A DNA stretch of 64,000 bases. Source: Luteimonas chenhongjianii. GTDB taxonomy: Bacteria; Pseudomonadota; Gammaproteobacteria; Xanthomonadales; Xanthomonadaceae. Under the pieces are notes generated by a model. The model had not been told where the DNA came from. It was given only the letters and a program-made list of their open reading frames with translations, and did not search any database. The stretch spans positions 682,001 through 746,000 of the forward strand of contig NZ_CP023406.1 in the NCBI RefSeq assembly GCF_002327105.1, written 5' to 3'. Positions 1 to 8,926 of the stretch are shown here, in pieces (position 1 is the first letter of the stretch; every line of letters starts with the position of its first letter). Made by a program: the position numbers and the translations under genes.

Positions 1-1
1 C

Positions 2-1138
2 ACCCGCACGCGGTTTGGTCGGTTCCGGCCCTGGCTGCTGTGGGGCGCGTTGCCGCTGGCGGTCACCGGGGTCCTGACCTGGACCGTGCCCGACTTCGAC
101 GACACCGGCAGGCTGGTGTGGGCCTACCTGACCTTCAGCCTGATGATGCTGGCCTACACCGTGCTCAGCATGCCGTACTCGGCGCTGTCGGCGGTCATGA
201 CCAACGACAGCCAGCAGCGCACCACGCTGATCAGCTTCCGGTTCATCGCCGCGTTCGCCGGCACCACGGTCGTCAATGCGTTCACGCTCGACCTGGTGCG
301 GTGGTTGGGCGGCGGCGACGAGGCGCTGGGCTGGCAGCTCACGCTGGGGCTGTACGGGGTGGTGGCGTCGCTGCTGTTCGCGACGGTGTTCTTCAGCACG
401 CGCGAGCGCATCGCGCCGCCACCGGGGCAGCGCAGCGACGTGCGCCAGGACCTGCGCGACCTGCTCGACAACCGGCCCTGGATGGTGCTGTTCGTGCTGG
501 CGCTGCTGATCATGGTCACCATCGTCATGCGCAGCGGCGCCACCGTGTACTACCTCAAGTACTACCTCGAGCGCCCCGAACTGACCGGCTGGTTCCTCGG
601 CGGCTACTCGCTGGCGCTGGCGGCGGGCGCCGCGCTCACGCCGGTGATGACGCGCTACGTCGACAAGAAGCGGCTGATGGTATGGCTGATGGCGGCGGCG
701 GGCGTGCTCAGCTGCGCGATGTTCCTGGTGCCGCGCGATGCGGTCTGGCTGCTGTTCCTGCTCAACACGCTGGTCGGCCTGGCGTTGGGGCCGAAATCGC
801 CACTGGCGTTCTCGATGTATGCGGACTGCGCCGATTACACCGAGTGGAAAACCGGGCGCCGCGCCACCGCGATGACGTTCTCGGCCGCCACGTTCTCGCA
901 GAAGCTCGGCGGCGCGCTGGCAGCGGCGCTGATCGGCTGGATGCTGGCGGCGATGGGCTACGTCGCCAACCAGGCGCAGTCCGATGCCTCGCAGCTGGGC
1001 ATCGCGCTGCTCTTGACCGTGATCCCGGGGGTGGTCGCGTTCTTCGCGGCGGCGGTGATGCGTGCCTACCCGCTGGATGCGTCGACGATGGCCGAGGTGC
1101 AGGACGCGCTGGATGCGCGCAGGGCGGAACGCGCATGA
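2..1138 (+). CDS. GPH-family sugar:cation symporter (MelB-like MFS), 5' end cut by window
   Basis: The first visible codons read [15 protein letters not shown], the loop typical of glycoside-pentoside-hexuronide symporters of the MelB type, so the start lies outside the window. About 378 residues are visible, with roughly ten hydrophobic segments and an [17 protein letters not shown] stretch also typical of this family. These inner-membrane carriers usually import a glycoside with Na+ or H+. The stop overlaps the ATG of the next gene by four bases (ATGA), so the two are translationally coupled. The neighbours (a GH94 phosphorylase of cellobionate type and a gluconokinase) make an aldonic disaccharide such as cellobionate the likely substrate; that is inferred from context, not shown by residues here. 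The TTG at position 50 could be taken as a start, but the reading frame is open and family-like upstream of it. Confidence 0.88.
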   Translation, partial: TRTRFGRFRPWLLWGALPLAVTGVLTWTVPDFDDTGRLVWAYLTFSLMMLAYTVLSMPYSALSAVMTNDSQQRTTLISFRFIAAFAGTTVVNAFTLDLVRWLGGGDEALGWQLTLGLYGVVASLLFATVFFSTRERIAPPPGQRSDVRQDLRDLLDNRPWMVLFVLALLIMVTIVMRSGATVYYLKYYLERPELTGWFLGGYSLALAAGAALTPVMTRYVDKKRLMVWLMAAAGVLSCAMFLVPRDAVWLLFLLNTLVGLALGPKSPLAFSMYADCADYTEWKTGRRATAMTFSAATFSQKLGGALAAALIGWMLAAMGYVANQAQSDASQLGIALLLTVIPGVVAFFAAAVMRAYPLDASTMAEVQDALDARRAERA

Positions 1139-3507
1139 GTCCGCTGCAGTACGGCTTCACCGATGACGGTCGCCGGTTCACGATCGACAGCCCCACCGCG
1201 ATGCCTCACGCATCGGCCTTCCTCTGGAACCGGCGGATGATGCTGCAGGCCACCTGCCGCGGTTTCGCCAGCGCGCAGTTCATGCAGCCGGAACCCGCGA
1301 AGTACGCGCACGCGCCGACGCTGGAGGCGCGCAGTTTCATGCAGCCCGAGCAACCGGTCTACGCGCATCATCCCGGCCGCTTCTGCTACGTGAAGGACGA
1401 GGACGACGGCACGCTGTTCTCGCTGCCGCATGAGCCGGTGCGTGCACCGGCCGATGCCTTCGCGTTCGAGGCTGGCGTGGACACGATCGCCTGGCGCATC
1501 GAGCACGATGGCCTGGCCTTCGAGTGGCGGCTGGCGTTGCCGGTCGACGACGTCGCCGAACTGTGGACGCTGCGCGTGCGCAACCGATCAAAGCGCACGC
1601 GACGGCTCAGTCTCTACCCCTACTTCCCGGTCGGCTACATGTCATGGATGAACCAGTCCGCGACCTGGCGCGAGGACCTTGGCGGCATCGTCTGCAGCAG
1701 CATCACGCCCTACCAGAAGGTGGAGGACTATTTCGTCCAGCGCGATTTCATGGATCGCACCGTGCTGTTGCATGCCAACGCGCCCGACGCCTGGGACGCA
1801 CGCCAGTTCGCGTTCGAAGGCGAGGGCGGGCTGCATGCACCGGCGGGTATCGCCGACGCGGTGCTGCTGGGCCGGCGCGATGCCGACTACGAAATGCCCA
1901 CCGCGGTGCTGCAGTACCGCGTGGTGCTCGCCGATGGCGATGCGCACGAAGAACGCTTCGTGTTCGGCCCTGCGCGCGACGACGCGCAGATCCAGGCCTT
2001 GCGCTCGAAATACCTCGTCCCCGGCGCTTTCGAAGCGGCTGCGGCCGCGTATGCGGAGTACCTGGCCGCCGCGCGCGGCTGCATCGACATCCACACCCCC
2101 GATCCGTGGCTGGACGCTTTCGCCAACCACTGGCTGCCGCGGCAGGTGTACTACCACGGCGACGTCAATCGCCTGACCACCGACCCGCAGACGCGCAACC
2201 TGCTGCAGGACCACATGGGCATGGCCTACCTGCAGCCGGCGACCGCGCGCGCCGCGTTCCTGCGCGCGCTGTCGCAACAGGCGTCCAGCGGCGCGATGCC
2301 CGACGGCATCCTGCTGGTCGATGGCGCGCAGCTGAAATACATCAACCAGGTGCCGCACACCGATCATTGCGTCTGGCTGCCGGTATTCCTGCAGGCCTAC
2401 CTCGACGAAACCGGCGACGACGCCCTGCTCGATGTGCCGGTTACTGATTCGCAGGGCCATGTCGCCAGCGTTGCCGCGCGCGTGGACAAGGCGATGCATT
2501 GGCTGCTGTCGGCGCGCGATGCGCGTGGGTTGGGCTACATCGCCCAGGGCGACTGGTGCGATCCGATGAACATGGTCGGTTACAAGGGGCGCGGCGTGTC
2601 CGGCTGGCTGACCCTGGCGACCGCGCATGCCTTGCGGCTGTGGGCCGGCATCCGTGCGCGCCATGCCGGCATTGCTGCGGCCGATGCCTTCGTGCAGGGC
2701 GCGCGCGACTGCAACGACGCCGCCAACGCACACCTGTGGGATGGCGACTGGTACGCGCGCGGCATCACCGATGACGACGTGGCGTTCGGCGTGCGAGGCG
2801 ACACCGAGGGCCGCATCTACCTCAATCCGCAGAGCTGGGCGATGCTCTCGGGCGCGGCCGATCCGGCGCGCCGCGCGCAGTTGCTGGCGGCAGTGGAATC
2901 GCAGCTGGTCTCGCCCCATGGCGTGGCCATGCTGGATCCGCCATACACCGCGATGCGCGAAGACGTCGGCCGGCTGACGCAGAAGTTCCCGGGATCGGCC
3001 GAGAACGGCTCGATCTACAACCACGCGGCCGCGTTCTACCTGCACGCCTTGTATGCGGTGGGCGACGCCGACCGCGCGTGGCGCGTGCTGCGCGCGATGC
3101 TGCCCGGGCCCGATGCCAACGACCTGCTGCAGCGGGGGCAGCTGCCGGTGTTCGTGCCCAACTACTACCGCGGCGACTGGCGCGGCCATCCGCGCACCGC
3201 GGGGCGTTCCAGCCAGCTGTTCAACACCGGCACTGCGGCGTGGCTGTATCGCTGCCTGATCGAAGGCCTGTTCGGGCTGCGCGGCGAAGGCGACGCGCTG
3301 CGGATCGCACCGCAGCTGCCGTCGCACTGGTCGCAGGCATCGGCGCTGCGCCGCTTCCGCGGAGCCGACGTCGAGTTGCAGGTGCGGCGCGTGCCTGGCC
3401 TGCCCGCCATGCGCGTGCGCGCCGACGGGCAATGGCTCGATACACCGCTGTTGCGCGGCATCGTCGCCGGTGGGCGGCACCGCGTCGATGTGGAGGTGCC
3501 GGGATGA
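1135..3507 (+). CDS. GH94 phosphorylase, probably cellobionic acid phosphorylase
   Basis: This 790-aa protein has the GH94 layout: an N-terminal beta-sandwich (about residues 1-300) followed by an (alpha/alpha)6 barrel. The catalytic region reads [16 protein letters not shown] at about 472-487; the general acid is Asp473 or Asp476. Cellobiose phosphorylases carry a related GDWND motif. The WCDPMN version and the length match what I recall of the cellobionic acid phosphorylases of Xanthomonas and Saccharophagus. The expected reaction is cellobionate plus phosphate giving glucose 1-phosphate and gluconate in the cytoplasm. There is no signal peptide. The start is the ATG overlapping the transporter stop, and the stop overlaps the gluconokinase ATG. 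The gluconokinase next door fits gluconate as a product. A phosphorylase for another disaccharide remains possible. Confidence 0.85.
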   Translation: MSPLQYGFTDDGRRFTIDSPTAMPHASAFLWNRRMMLQATCRGFASAQFMQPEPAKYAHAPTLEARSFMQPEQPVYAHHPGRFCYVKDEDDGTLFSLPHEPVRAPADAFAFEAGVDTIAWRIEHDGLAFEWRLALPVDDVAELWTLRVRNRSKRTRRLSLYPYFPVGYMSWMNQSATWREDLGGIVCSSITPYQKVEDYFVQRDFMDRTVLLHANAPDAWDARQFAFEGEGGLHAPAGIADAVLLGRRDADYEMPTAVLQYRVVLADGDAHEERFVFGPARDDAQIQALRSKYLVPGAFEAAAAAYAEYLAAARGCIDIHTPDPWLDAFANHWLPRQVYYHGDVNRLTTDPQTRNLLQDHMGMAYLQPATARAAFLRALSQQASSGAMPDGILLVDGAQLKYINQVPHTDHCVWLPVFLQAYLDETGDDALLDVPVTDSQGHVASVAARVDKAMHWLLSARDARGLGYIAQGDWCDPMNMVGYKGRGVSGWLTLATAHALRLWAGIRARHAGIAAADAFVQGARDCNDAANAHLWDGDWYARGITDDDVAFGVRGDTEGRIYLNPQSWAMLSGAADPARRAQLLAAVESQLVSPHGVAMLDPPYTAMREDVGRLTQKFPGSAENGSIYNHAAAFYLHALYAVGDADRAWRVLRAMLPGPDANDLLQRGQLPVFVPNYYRGDWRGHPRTAGRSSQLFNTGTAAWLYRCLIEGLFGLRGEGDALRIAPQLPSHWSQASALRRFRGADVELQVRRVPGLPAMRVRADGQWLDTPLLRGIVAGGRHRVDVEVPG

Positions 3508-4019
3508 CGCCGACGCCGCAGGTGGTGATCGCGATGGGGGTGTCGGGCAGCGGCAAGACCACGCTGGCACGCCTGCTGGCGGAGGCCTGGCAGGCGACGT
3601 TCCTCGATGCCGACGACATTCACGACGCCGCAGCCAGGACACGCATGGCCATGGGCCTGCCGCTCACCGACGCCATGCGCGACCCCTGGGTGGCGCGCAT
3701 CGCCGCCGAGCTGTCGCGGCGGGTGGCAGCCGGCGAACGCGTGGTGCTTGCGTTCTCCGGCCTGCGCCGCCGCCATCGCGACCGCCTGCGCGACACCGGC
3801 CTGTCGTTGCGGTTCCTGTTCCTGCATGGCGACAAGGATCTGATCGCGACCCGGATGCAGGCCCGCAGCGGGCACTACATGCCGGCATCGCTGCTCGACA
3901 GCCAGTTCGACACGCTGGAGATGCCGGCGGGCGAAGCGGATGTCGTGACGCTGGCGATCGATCGACCGCCGGCTGCACTGCTGCGCGATGCGCTCGCGGC
4001 TGTGCGCCTGACTGCCTAG
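3504..4019 (+). CDS. gntK: Gluconokinase
   Basis: The 171-aa product matches the short P-loop gluconokinases. The Walker A motif GVSGSGKTT is at residues 10-18, followed by FLDADDIHD, the usual substrate-loop region, and [19 protein letters not shown], a signature of this family. It phosphorylates gluconate to 6-phosphogluconate with ATP in the cytoplasm, feeding the pentose-phosphate or Entner-Doudoroff pathway. The ATG overlaps the stop of the GH94 gene (ATGA), so the three genes form one coupled unit. Gluconate is one of the two products expected from cellobionate phosphorolysis, which makes this kinase the natural third step. A hairpin lies just after the stop. Confidence 0.92.
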   Translation: MTPTPQVVIAMGVSGSGKTTLARLLAEAWQATFLDADDIHDAAARTRMAMGLPLTDAMRDPWVARIAAELSRRVAAGERVVLAFSGLRRRHRDRLRDTGLSLRFLFLHGDKDLIATRMQARSGHYMPASLLDSQFDTLEMPAGEADVVTLAIDRPPAALLRDALAAVRLTA

Positions 4020-4025
4020 CCGCGT

Positions 4026-4055
4026 GCTGGAGGCGGGCGCCCGTCAGCCTCCAGC
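4026..4055 (+). terminator. Hairpin after the cellobionate operon, possible terminator
   Basis: Nine bases GCTGGAGGC (4026-4034) pair perfectly with GCCTCCAGC (4047-4055) across a 12-nt loop, starting 7 bases after the gluconokinase stop. There is no T run, so it is a weak rho-independent terminator or a 3' stabilising stem. Confidence 0.5.
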
Positions 4056-4335
4056 GAGCGCGAGAGCGGGGCCAGGCGTACGCCCGTCCGCACCCTTGCA
4101 TCTTTTGCACGGAACCCCCGCCGTGATCGTCACCGATGCGCGGACTCGCGAGTATCCGCAGCAAGGACGTCAGGCTACGCGAGCGCCGATCACGCCGGGA
4201 CGAGCGTGGCGGGATCCATCCCGCGGGTGCGACTTCGCCCGGGTGCCGCGCCGGCAGCACGAAGCGAACGCCCGGCACGCCCCGTCCGCCACACTCACAT
4301 CGTGTGCGCCCAGGCCGGCAACAGGCCGAAGGCGC

Positions 4336-4672
4336 CCAGGCCATCCAGACGGCCATCGCGATCATCGGGTCCCGGTCAACGGGAGACGAAGCCCGGCGGC
4401 ACGCTGCTCGCCGCCCACGCACGCGCACTTCAGTTCCCGGCGGTCCACGTACACGGCCTTGAACACCGAGATCGCACCACAGCGCCACCGGCACCGACAG
4501 CCAGGGCAGCACCGGCGATCATCGAAATGCCGGCCGGGCCGTCCGCGAACGGATAGACGCAGGAATACGGCACCCAGCGCCGCGCCAGCAGGTCGTAGTC
4601 GAGGCACATCGTGGCGAGGCTGCCGATGCCCTGCAGCTTCAGCAACCCCAGCAGCAGGCAAATGAGCCGCAC
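4336..4672 (-). pseudogene. Frameshifted small MauE/DoxX-like membrane protein
   Basis: Three minus-strand frames together spell one recognisable small membrane protein. The first starts at a GTG at 4672 with MRLICLLLGLLKLQ and runs through YSCVYPFADGPAGISMIAG. A second frame then gives GAISVFKAVYVDRRELKCACVGG. A third gives DPMIAMAVWMAW, ending near 4336. Intact homologues of about 115 residues, as I recall them, run through exactly these blocks in one frame, including the CxC-type ELKCACVGG loop. Two frameshifts separate the blocks here, so no full product can be made. Genuine decay or sequencing error would look the same. The family is a four-helix, redox-associated membrane protein of poorly known role. 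The rest of 4056-4791 holds no gene I can support. Confidence 0.6.
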
Positions 4673-4791
4673 GGAGGATGGCGCTTACGGCCCGACCGGG
4701 GGCAGGGCGCTGGTGAGCGCCAGACGGGATGAGAAAAACAGGTCGCCGGCGGTGCTGCCCGGCAGCCCGGAATCTGGCCTCCAGACGCCCC

Positions 4792-5589
4792 TTACTTGCT
4801 GGCGCCTCGCCGGTCGTCGTCGCTTTGCGCCGCCTCGCGACCTTCCGCGAATTCGGGGAAGGTTTCCGAGATCGAGTCCTTGTCCGGCAGGATGTAGAAC
4901 ACGCCGCCGCGCTCGAATGTCGGCTTGATGATCTGCTCGTAGAACTCCGGCGAGACGTTGATGCACCCATGCGTCACGCGGTTGTCGTCCGGCGTAGGCG
5001 AGGCGAGTCGTTCGGCGCGGTGCTCGCCCGGTGAGCCGGCGAGGGGGTGGATGGAGACCGCGGATTCGTAATCCACCCACAGTACGCGTCCGGCGTCGAT
5101 CGAGGGGCCGTATCCCCCCACGAAGCGCCCCGCTGGCGTGGTGCGATCCCGACCCGGAATTTCGCGAAGCGCCAGGCCGGCGACGCCAGGGGCCGTATGG
5201 TCGCCGACTGCCGAGCCGAAGAGCCCGGGTGCCGCGCCGCGCAGACGGCCGTCACCGCCGAAGACGAAGACCTGTGCGGCGGCCTTGTCGATCACCGCAA
5301 ACGGATAGCCCTGAGTGTCGTTGGACGCGACTACCCAGCCGGCCAGTTCAATCACCGTGCCGGAGACATCCTGGTCATGGGGAAGCTGGTCGAACGCAGT
5401 CTCCGGGGGCGCTGAAGCGTCCTGGGCGGAGACCGTGCCGACGCTCGCGAACGCGAGCGCCAGCACCAGCACTCCATGAGCGGCCCAGCTTGCAGTGTGT
5501 GTGCAGGTACGGATGGGACGATCCTTTTGAACGAAGACTGGAGTGCAATGAGATCGGCAGCCGGTCAAGGCCGCCGGATCCCGGTTCAA
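4792..5589 (-). CDS. L,D-transpeptidase (YkuD-type), exported
   Basis: The catalytic segment SIHPLAGSPGEH is followed by RVTHGCINVS at about residues 204-213, with Cys209 the expected nucleophile; both are hallmarks of the YkuD L,D-transpeptidase fold. These periplasmic enzymes form 3-3 peptidoglycan cross-links or attach proteins to the wall. A hydrophobic stretch near residues 39-55 ends in VSAQ, a likely signal-peptide cleavage site. The start is uncertain: the longest frame begins at a TTG at 5589, a second TTG is at 5568, and no good ATG precedes the signal peptide. The gene lies just downstream of, and on the same strand as, an Lpp-like lipoprotein, an attractive partner for a wall-anchoring enzyme. 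Confidence 0.82.
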   Translation of the reverse strand: MNRDPAALTGCRSHCTPVFVQKDRPIRTCTHTASWAAHGVLVLALAFASVGTVSAQDASAPPETAFDQLPHDQDVSGTVIELAGWVVASNDTQGYPFAVIDKAAAQVFVFGGDGRLRGAAPGLFGSAVGDHTAPGVAGLALREIPGRDRTTPAGRFVGGYGPSIDAGRVLWVDYESAVSIHPLAGSPGEHRAERLASPTPDDNRVTHGCINVSPEFYEQIIKPTFERGGVFYILPDKDSISETFPEFAEGREAAQSDDDRRGASK

Positions 5590-5619
5590 GCCGTAGGGTC
5601 GCTCACGATGCAGGGGCGA

Positions 5620-5886
5620 TTAACCGCGGGGGGTGCGGGTAGCCGGTGCTGCGTTGAGCTGCTGGACGCGGGCCTCGATCTGATCGAGACGCTGGTTGGC
5701 ACGCTGCGCGGACTGGTTGGCTGCTTCTGCACTCTGGGCAGCGCCCTGCACTCGGCTATCGAGGGAGTCGAGACGCGAATTGATCGTCGCGAACTCCTCC
5801 TTGTAATGGGCACAGCTCGCAAGGCCCATGGTGGCGACGATCGCCACGCCGACACGCACCATCATTCGATTCTGCTTGGTCGACAT
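5620..5886 (-). CDS. Small Lpp-like alanine-zipper lipoprotein
   Basis: This 88-aa protein starts with a lipoprotein signal peptide ending in LASC (Cys25), then an alpha-helical stretch with heptad-like spacing (INSRLDSLDSRVQGAA, then SAEAANQSAQRANQRLDQIEA). This is the layout of murein lipoprotein Lpp/OprI, an outer-membrane lipoprotein that ties the envelope to peptidoglycan. The start at 5886 has a good ribosome-binding site (GGAGAAG) seven to eight bases upstream. Unlike E. coli Lpp it ends in ATRTPRG with no terminal Lys, so classical cross-linking through a C-terminal lysine cannot occur. It is followed on the same strand by the L,D-transpeptidase. Confidence is high for a coiled-coil lipoprotein, moderate for Lpp function. 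Confidence 0.8.
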   Translation of the reverse strand: MSTKQNRMMVRVGVAIVATMGLASCAHYKEEFATINSRLDSLDSRVQGAAQSAEAANQSAQRANQRLDQIEARVQQLNAAPATRTPRG

Positions 5887-6226
5887 TTCGCTTCTCCGTG
5901 GTCAGGGGGACTCGGAATATAGCGAGCTTTCTGTCGACGCCATGAGGTGCCTTCAGCTGGGATTTGCGTACGTCGATGGCCGGTGAAGAGCGATGCCTGC
6001 TCGCCAAAAAGCGTGCATTCAGCTGGTTCGAAGAATCCACGATCGGTCGACATCGCAACCGTGTTCACGGTCACGACCATTGGCCAATTTCCTGACGTGG
6101 TTTTTTACATGCGGGGCCTTGCGAGCGATCGCGTACGAGCCTCGAAGGCTCGCGTTGCACAGCAAGGCGCGTTCAACGGGCCGCGTCAGAACACCCTGCC
6201 GGCAGGTTCAATCCCACCTGCGGACG
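5887..6226. other. 340-bp intergenic stretch without a gene
   Basis: I see no supported gene. The right part has a hairpin at 6136-6152 (CGAGCCT, loop CGA, AGGCTCG) that lies about 75 bases downstream of the next minus-strand gene and could help end its transcript, though no T run follows. The left part holds the upstream region of the Lpp-like gene. Confidence 0.5.
5916..5921 (-). promoter_or_regulatory. Possible -10 box of the Lpp-like gene
   Basis: On the minus strand these bases read TATATT, close to the sigma-70 -10 consensus, about 30 bases before the lipoprotein start. No good -35 hexamer lies at 16-18 bases, so this is tentative. Confidence 0.3.
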
Positions 6227-6646
6227 TCAGGGCGACCCGACGCTTCCGCGATATGCGGCAATCGTCTGCTCGGCAGTCGGATTCGACATCGCCAGTCCAT
6301 TGACGAATACAACAGGTGCGCCGCGTTTGGCCACTGCGAGGGCACGCTTGATGCCCTGCATCTGTTCGGTGGTCGGGTCGGCGACGTCGAAGGCGAAGGC
6401 GAAGCCGCTGTCGCGCACGACGGGAATGCCGGCGCGGTCGAGTTCGCGGATCAGCGCTTCACTGCGCTGCGCCTGCTCGGATGGGCAATTGGCCGGCGCC
6501 AGCACCAGCACCGTGTTCGGCTGCATCCCGCCGGGCATCTCGACCGCGACGAATGCGGACGCGTCGAAGGCTTCACTACGTTCATGCCACCACTGCCAGG
6601 CGCCGTAGAGGCCGCAGGCGAGCATCAATATCCATAAGGTCCGCAT
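6227..6646 (-). CDS. Conserved hypothetical with N-terminal membrane anchor or signal
   Basis: This 139-aa protein begins MRTLWILMLACGLYGAWQWW, a hydrophobic helix that is either a signal peptide or a membrane anchor. The soluble part (about 30-139) alternates beta and alpha stretches and reads VLVLAPANCPSEQAQRSEAL, later APVVFVNGLAMSNPTAEQTI. That pattern resembles glutaredoxin/thioredoxin-fold proteins, with one Cys where the CxxC would be and a cis-Pro-like VVFVNG segment. No second cysteine makes a normal redox pair. The ATG at 6646 has a GAGGGGAA ribosome-binding site. Similar small proteins occur in Xanthomonadaceae to my memory; no function is known to me. Confidence 0.72.
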   Translation of the reverse strand: MRTLWILMLACGLYGAWQWWHERSEAFDASAFVAVEMPGGMQPNTVLVLAPANCPSEQAQRSEALIRELDRAGIPVVRDSGFAFAFDVADPTTEQMQGIKRALAVAKRGAPVVFVNGLAMSNPTAEQTIAAYRGSVGSP

Positions 6647-6684
6647 TGCCGTTCCCCTCGTATCGACTCGTTGGTAGCAGCTTC

Positions 6685-6706
6685 ACGGGCGCGCTTATGC
6701 GCCCGT
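6685..6706 (-). terminator. Perfect 8-bp hairpin between recD and the next gene
   Basis: ACGGGCGC (6685-6692), a 6-nt loop, then GCGCCCGT (6699-6706). It lies 230-250 bases downstream of recD on the minus strand and 40 bases before the next minus-strand start. No T run follows, so it is a candidate terminator only. Confidence 0.4.
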
Positions 6707-6937
6707 TCACTAGGCACGCCATCGCGATCGCCATCGAGCTTCGTATCCGGATAATTTTGGACAACGAGGTGCTTGATCGACCACGCCAACGATGGGTGCC
6801 AACGGCCACGGCGATTCGGCCAGAGCGTCGAACGTGCTGTCGTCCGCGTCCCGTGCGAATTCCCCTTCCCCCTGTGCCCGACGATAGCGGCAAGCCGCAG
6901 TGCAGGAAAGCGGCCGCGATTGCGGCTTGACGGTTCG

Positions 6938-8926
6938 CTAGAACAGTGCGCCCTGGGTCGGGGCTTCGCTGACGTCGGCGATGGTCTGGGGCGCCGATGC
7001 ATCCAGGCGTTGCGGCGCTTCCGCGCCCAGGCGCCAGGCCAGGCCGGACCAGCGGCTGGCATGGCGTTCGAGCGCGCTGCGCAGGATGGGCGCGCTGCCC
7101 ACTACATGCAGGGCGCTGCGCGCACGGGTCATGCCGGTATAGACGAGTTCGCGCGACAGCACGCGGTTGAAGCGCTCGGGCAGCACCAGCCACACGGTGT
7201 CGAACTCGCTGCCCTGGGCCTTGTGCACGGTCATCGCGAACGCACTGTCGTGCGCGGGCAGCGCGGCCGGGTGGAACGGCCGCGGACTGTGCGCATCGTC
7301 GCCGGGGAACCACGCCATCACCGCGCCGGCGCCGTCGGCCAGACAGATGCCGATGTCGCCGTTGAACAGACGGTGGCGATAGCTGTTCTCGGTGACCAGC
7401 AGCAGGCGGCCGTGGAAATACGCGCCGCTGCTGCGACGCACGGCCACGCCCGTGCCACTGCCGGTAAGCATGGCCTCGATACGCGCATTGAGCCCGCGTG
7501 CGCCCTGGGGGCCTTCGCGCACCGCGGTGAGGATGCGCAGGCGTCCCGCGCGGGCGAGTGCGTCGGCCGGATCGCTGGTGTCGGTGAGCGCGCTCCAGTG
7601 CGCGAGCAGGGTCTCGCGGTGGGCCAGCAATGGATCGGCTTCGCCTTCGTGGAAGCGCACCCCCGCGAGACCACCGCGCAGCAGCGACAGCGCGTTGTCG
7701 GCATCGCCCTCGCGCACGGCAGTGGCGAGCGGCGCGAGATCGAGCGCGGCGCTCTGGCGGTAGCCGCGTTGCAGGTGGATGCGGCGGCCGGGGAAGGCGC
7801 CGGCAGCGGAAGGGGCGGCAGGCACTGGCGCCCGGCCATGTCCGGAATGGCCGGCCGATGCGGATGGGCCGAGCAATGGCTGCAGCGCCTGCGCATCGTC
7901 GATCGCGATGCGCGCGCCATCGCCGGCGGCACGCAGGATGCCGCTGAGCACGTCGCCCGCTTCCACCGATGGCAACTGGTCGGGATCGCCCAGCAGCACC
8001 AGGCGCGCGCCGTCGGCGACGGCTTCGACCAGCTTGGCCATCAGCGGCAGGTCGATCATCGAGGCTTCGTCGACGACGACGACATCGAACGGCAGCGGGT
8101 TGTCTGCGTGGTGCCGGAACGTCGCCGAATCGGGAATGGTGCCGAGCAGGCGATGCAGGGTGGTACCGGCGGCGGGCAGCGCGCCCAGCAGGGCGGGATC
8201 GAGATTTGCACCGTCCAGTTGCTGCACGGCGCGGCGCAGACTTTCGGCCATGCGCTCGGCGGCGCGGCCGGTGGGTGCGGCCAGGGCGATGCGCGGCGCG
8301 GGCCGGCCTGCCTGCAAGGCCTGGGCGACCAGCAGCACCAGCAGGCGCGTGATGGTGGTGGTCTTGCCGGTCCCGGGCCCGCCGGTGATCAGCACCAGGT
8401 TGTGGCGCAGCGCGACCGCGGCGGCGCGGGCCTGCAGGTCGGGGGAACCGGCGCCGGCGCGCGCGTGGGGAAACAGCGCCCCGAACAGCGGTGCGAGGGT
8501 GTCGAGCGTCCCGCCCTGCGGCAGCGTGGCGCCGATGCGGCGCAGGCCATCGGCGAGGCGGCGCTCGTATTCGCGGTAACGGCGCAGGTAGAGCAGGCCG
8601 CGTCCCGCGTCCGCGTCCTCGTATACCAGCGGCGCTTCGGCCGCGGATTCGGTGTCGGGCGCATCGGGTCGGGCGACCCAGCGTGATGCCTCGAGCGCCG
8701 CGCGCCAGGCCTCGGGCGTGGGCCAGTCGATGTCGGCTTCGACCAGTCGCTGCGGCCGGGACGGCGAAAACCCGGCATGGCCGTTGGCCACGGCCAGCGA
8801 GGCCAGCGCCGCGGCGGCGAGCACGAGATCGGACGTGCCGGGGTCGAGGCGACGCAGGGATTGCGCGAGCGCGTTGTCGAGCGGGCGCAGGACGCCAGCG
8901 TCGCGAAGGTCCTGGAGAAGGGTCAT
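6938..8926 (-). CDS. recD: Exodeoxyribonuclease V alpha subunit RecD
   Basis: This 662-aa protein is the 5'-3' superfamily 1B helicase of RecBCD. Walker A GGPGTGKTT is at residues 182-190, the DEAD-like VVVDEASM near 266, then GDPDQLPSVEAGD, and near the C-terminus the FAMTVHKAQGSEFD and LVYTGMTRAR motifs, all diagnostic of RecD. With RecB and RecC it processes double-strand breaks and degrades foreign linear DNA. A Gly/Ala/Pro-rich insertion (about 320-370, around GHGRAPVPAAPSAAGAF) looks like a lineage-specific loop. It follows recC and recB on the same strand but is separated from recB by 484 bp of repeat-bearing DNA, so it may need its own promoter. Confidence 0.96.
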   Translation of the reverse strand: MTLLQDLRDAGVLRPLDNALAQSLRRLDPGTSDLVLAAAALASLAVANGHAGFSPSRPQRLVEADIDWPTPEAWRAALEASRWVARPDAPDTESAAEAPLVYEDADAGRGLLYLRRYREYERRLADGLRRIGATLPQGGTLDTLAPLFGALFPHARAGAGSPDLQARAAAVALRHNLVLITGGPGTGKTTTITRLLVLLVAQALQAGRPAPRIALAAPTGRAAERMAESLRRAVQQLDGANLDPALLGALPAAGTTLHRLLGTIPDSATFRHHADNPLPFDVVVVDEASMIDLPLMAKLVEAVADGARLVLLGDPDQLPSVEAGDVLSGILRAAGDGARIAIDDAQALQPLLGPSASAGHSGHGRAPVPAAPSAAGAFPGRRIHLQRGYRQSAALDLAPLATAVREGDADNALSLLRGGLAGVRFHEGEADPLLAHRETLLAHWSALTDTSDPADALARAGRLRILTAVREGPQGARGLNARIEAMLTGSGTGVAVRRSSGAYFHGRLLLVTENSYRHRLFNGDIGICLADGAGAVMAWFPGDDAHSPRPFHPAALPAHDSAFAMTVHKAQGSEFDTVWLVLPERFNRVLSRELVYTGMTRARSALHVVGSAPILRSALERHASRWSGLAWRLGAEAPQRLDASAPQTIADVSEAPTQGALF

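Noticed and set aside
40..3507. A 1155-codon open frame joining the transporter region and the GH94 gene
   Set aside because: Only the part from 1135 is the GH94 gene. The first 1.1 kb is an Arg/Ala-rich shadow of the transporter, which reads correctly in another frame.
1642..3642. A 666-codon minus-strand frame opposite the GH94 and gluconokinase genes
   Set aside because: Very high GC leaves long antisense frames open. Its product is rich in His, Arg, Ala and Gly and matches nothing, while the plus strand has clear enzyme motifs.
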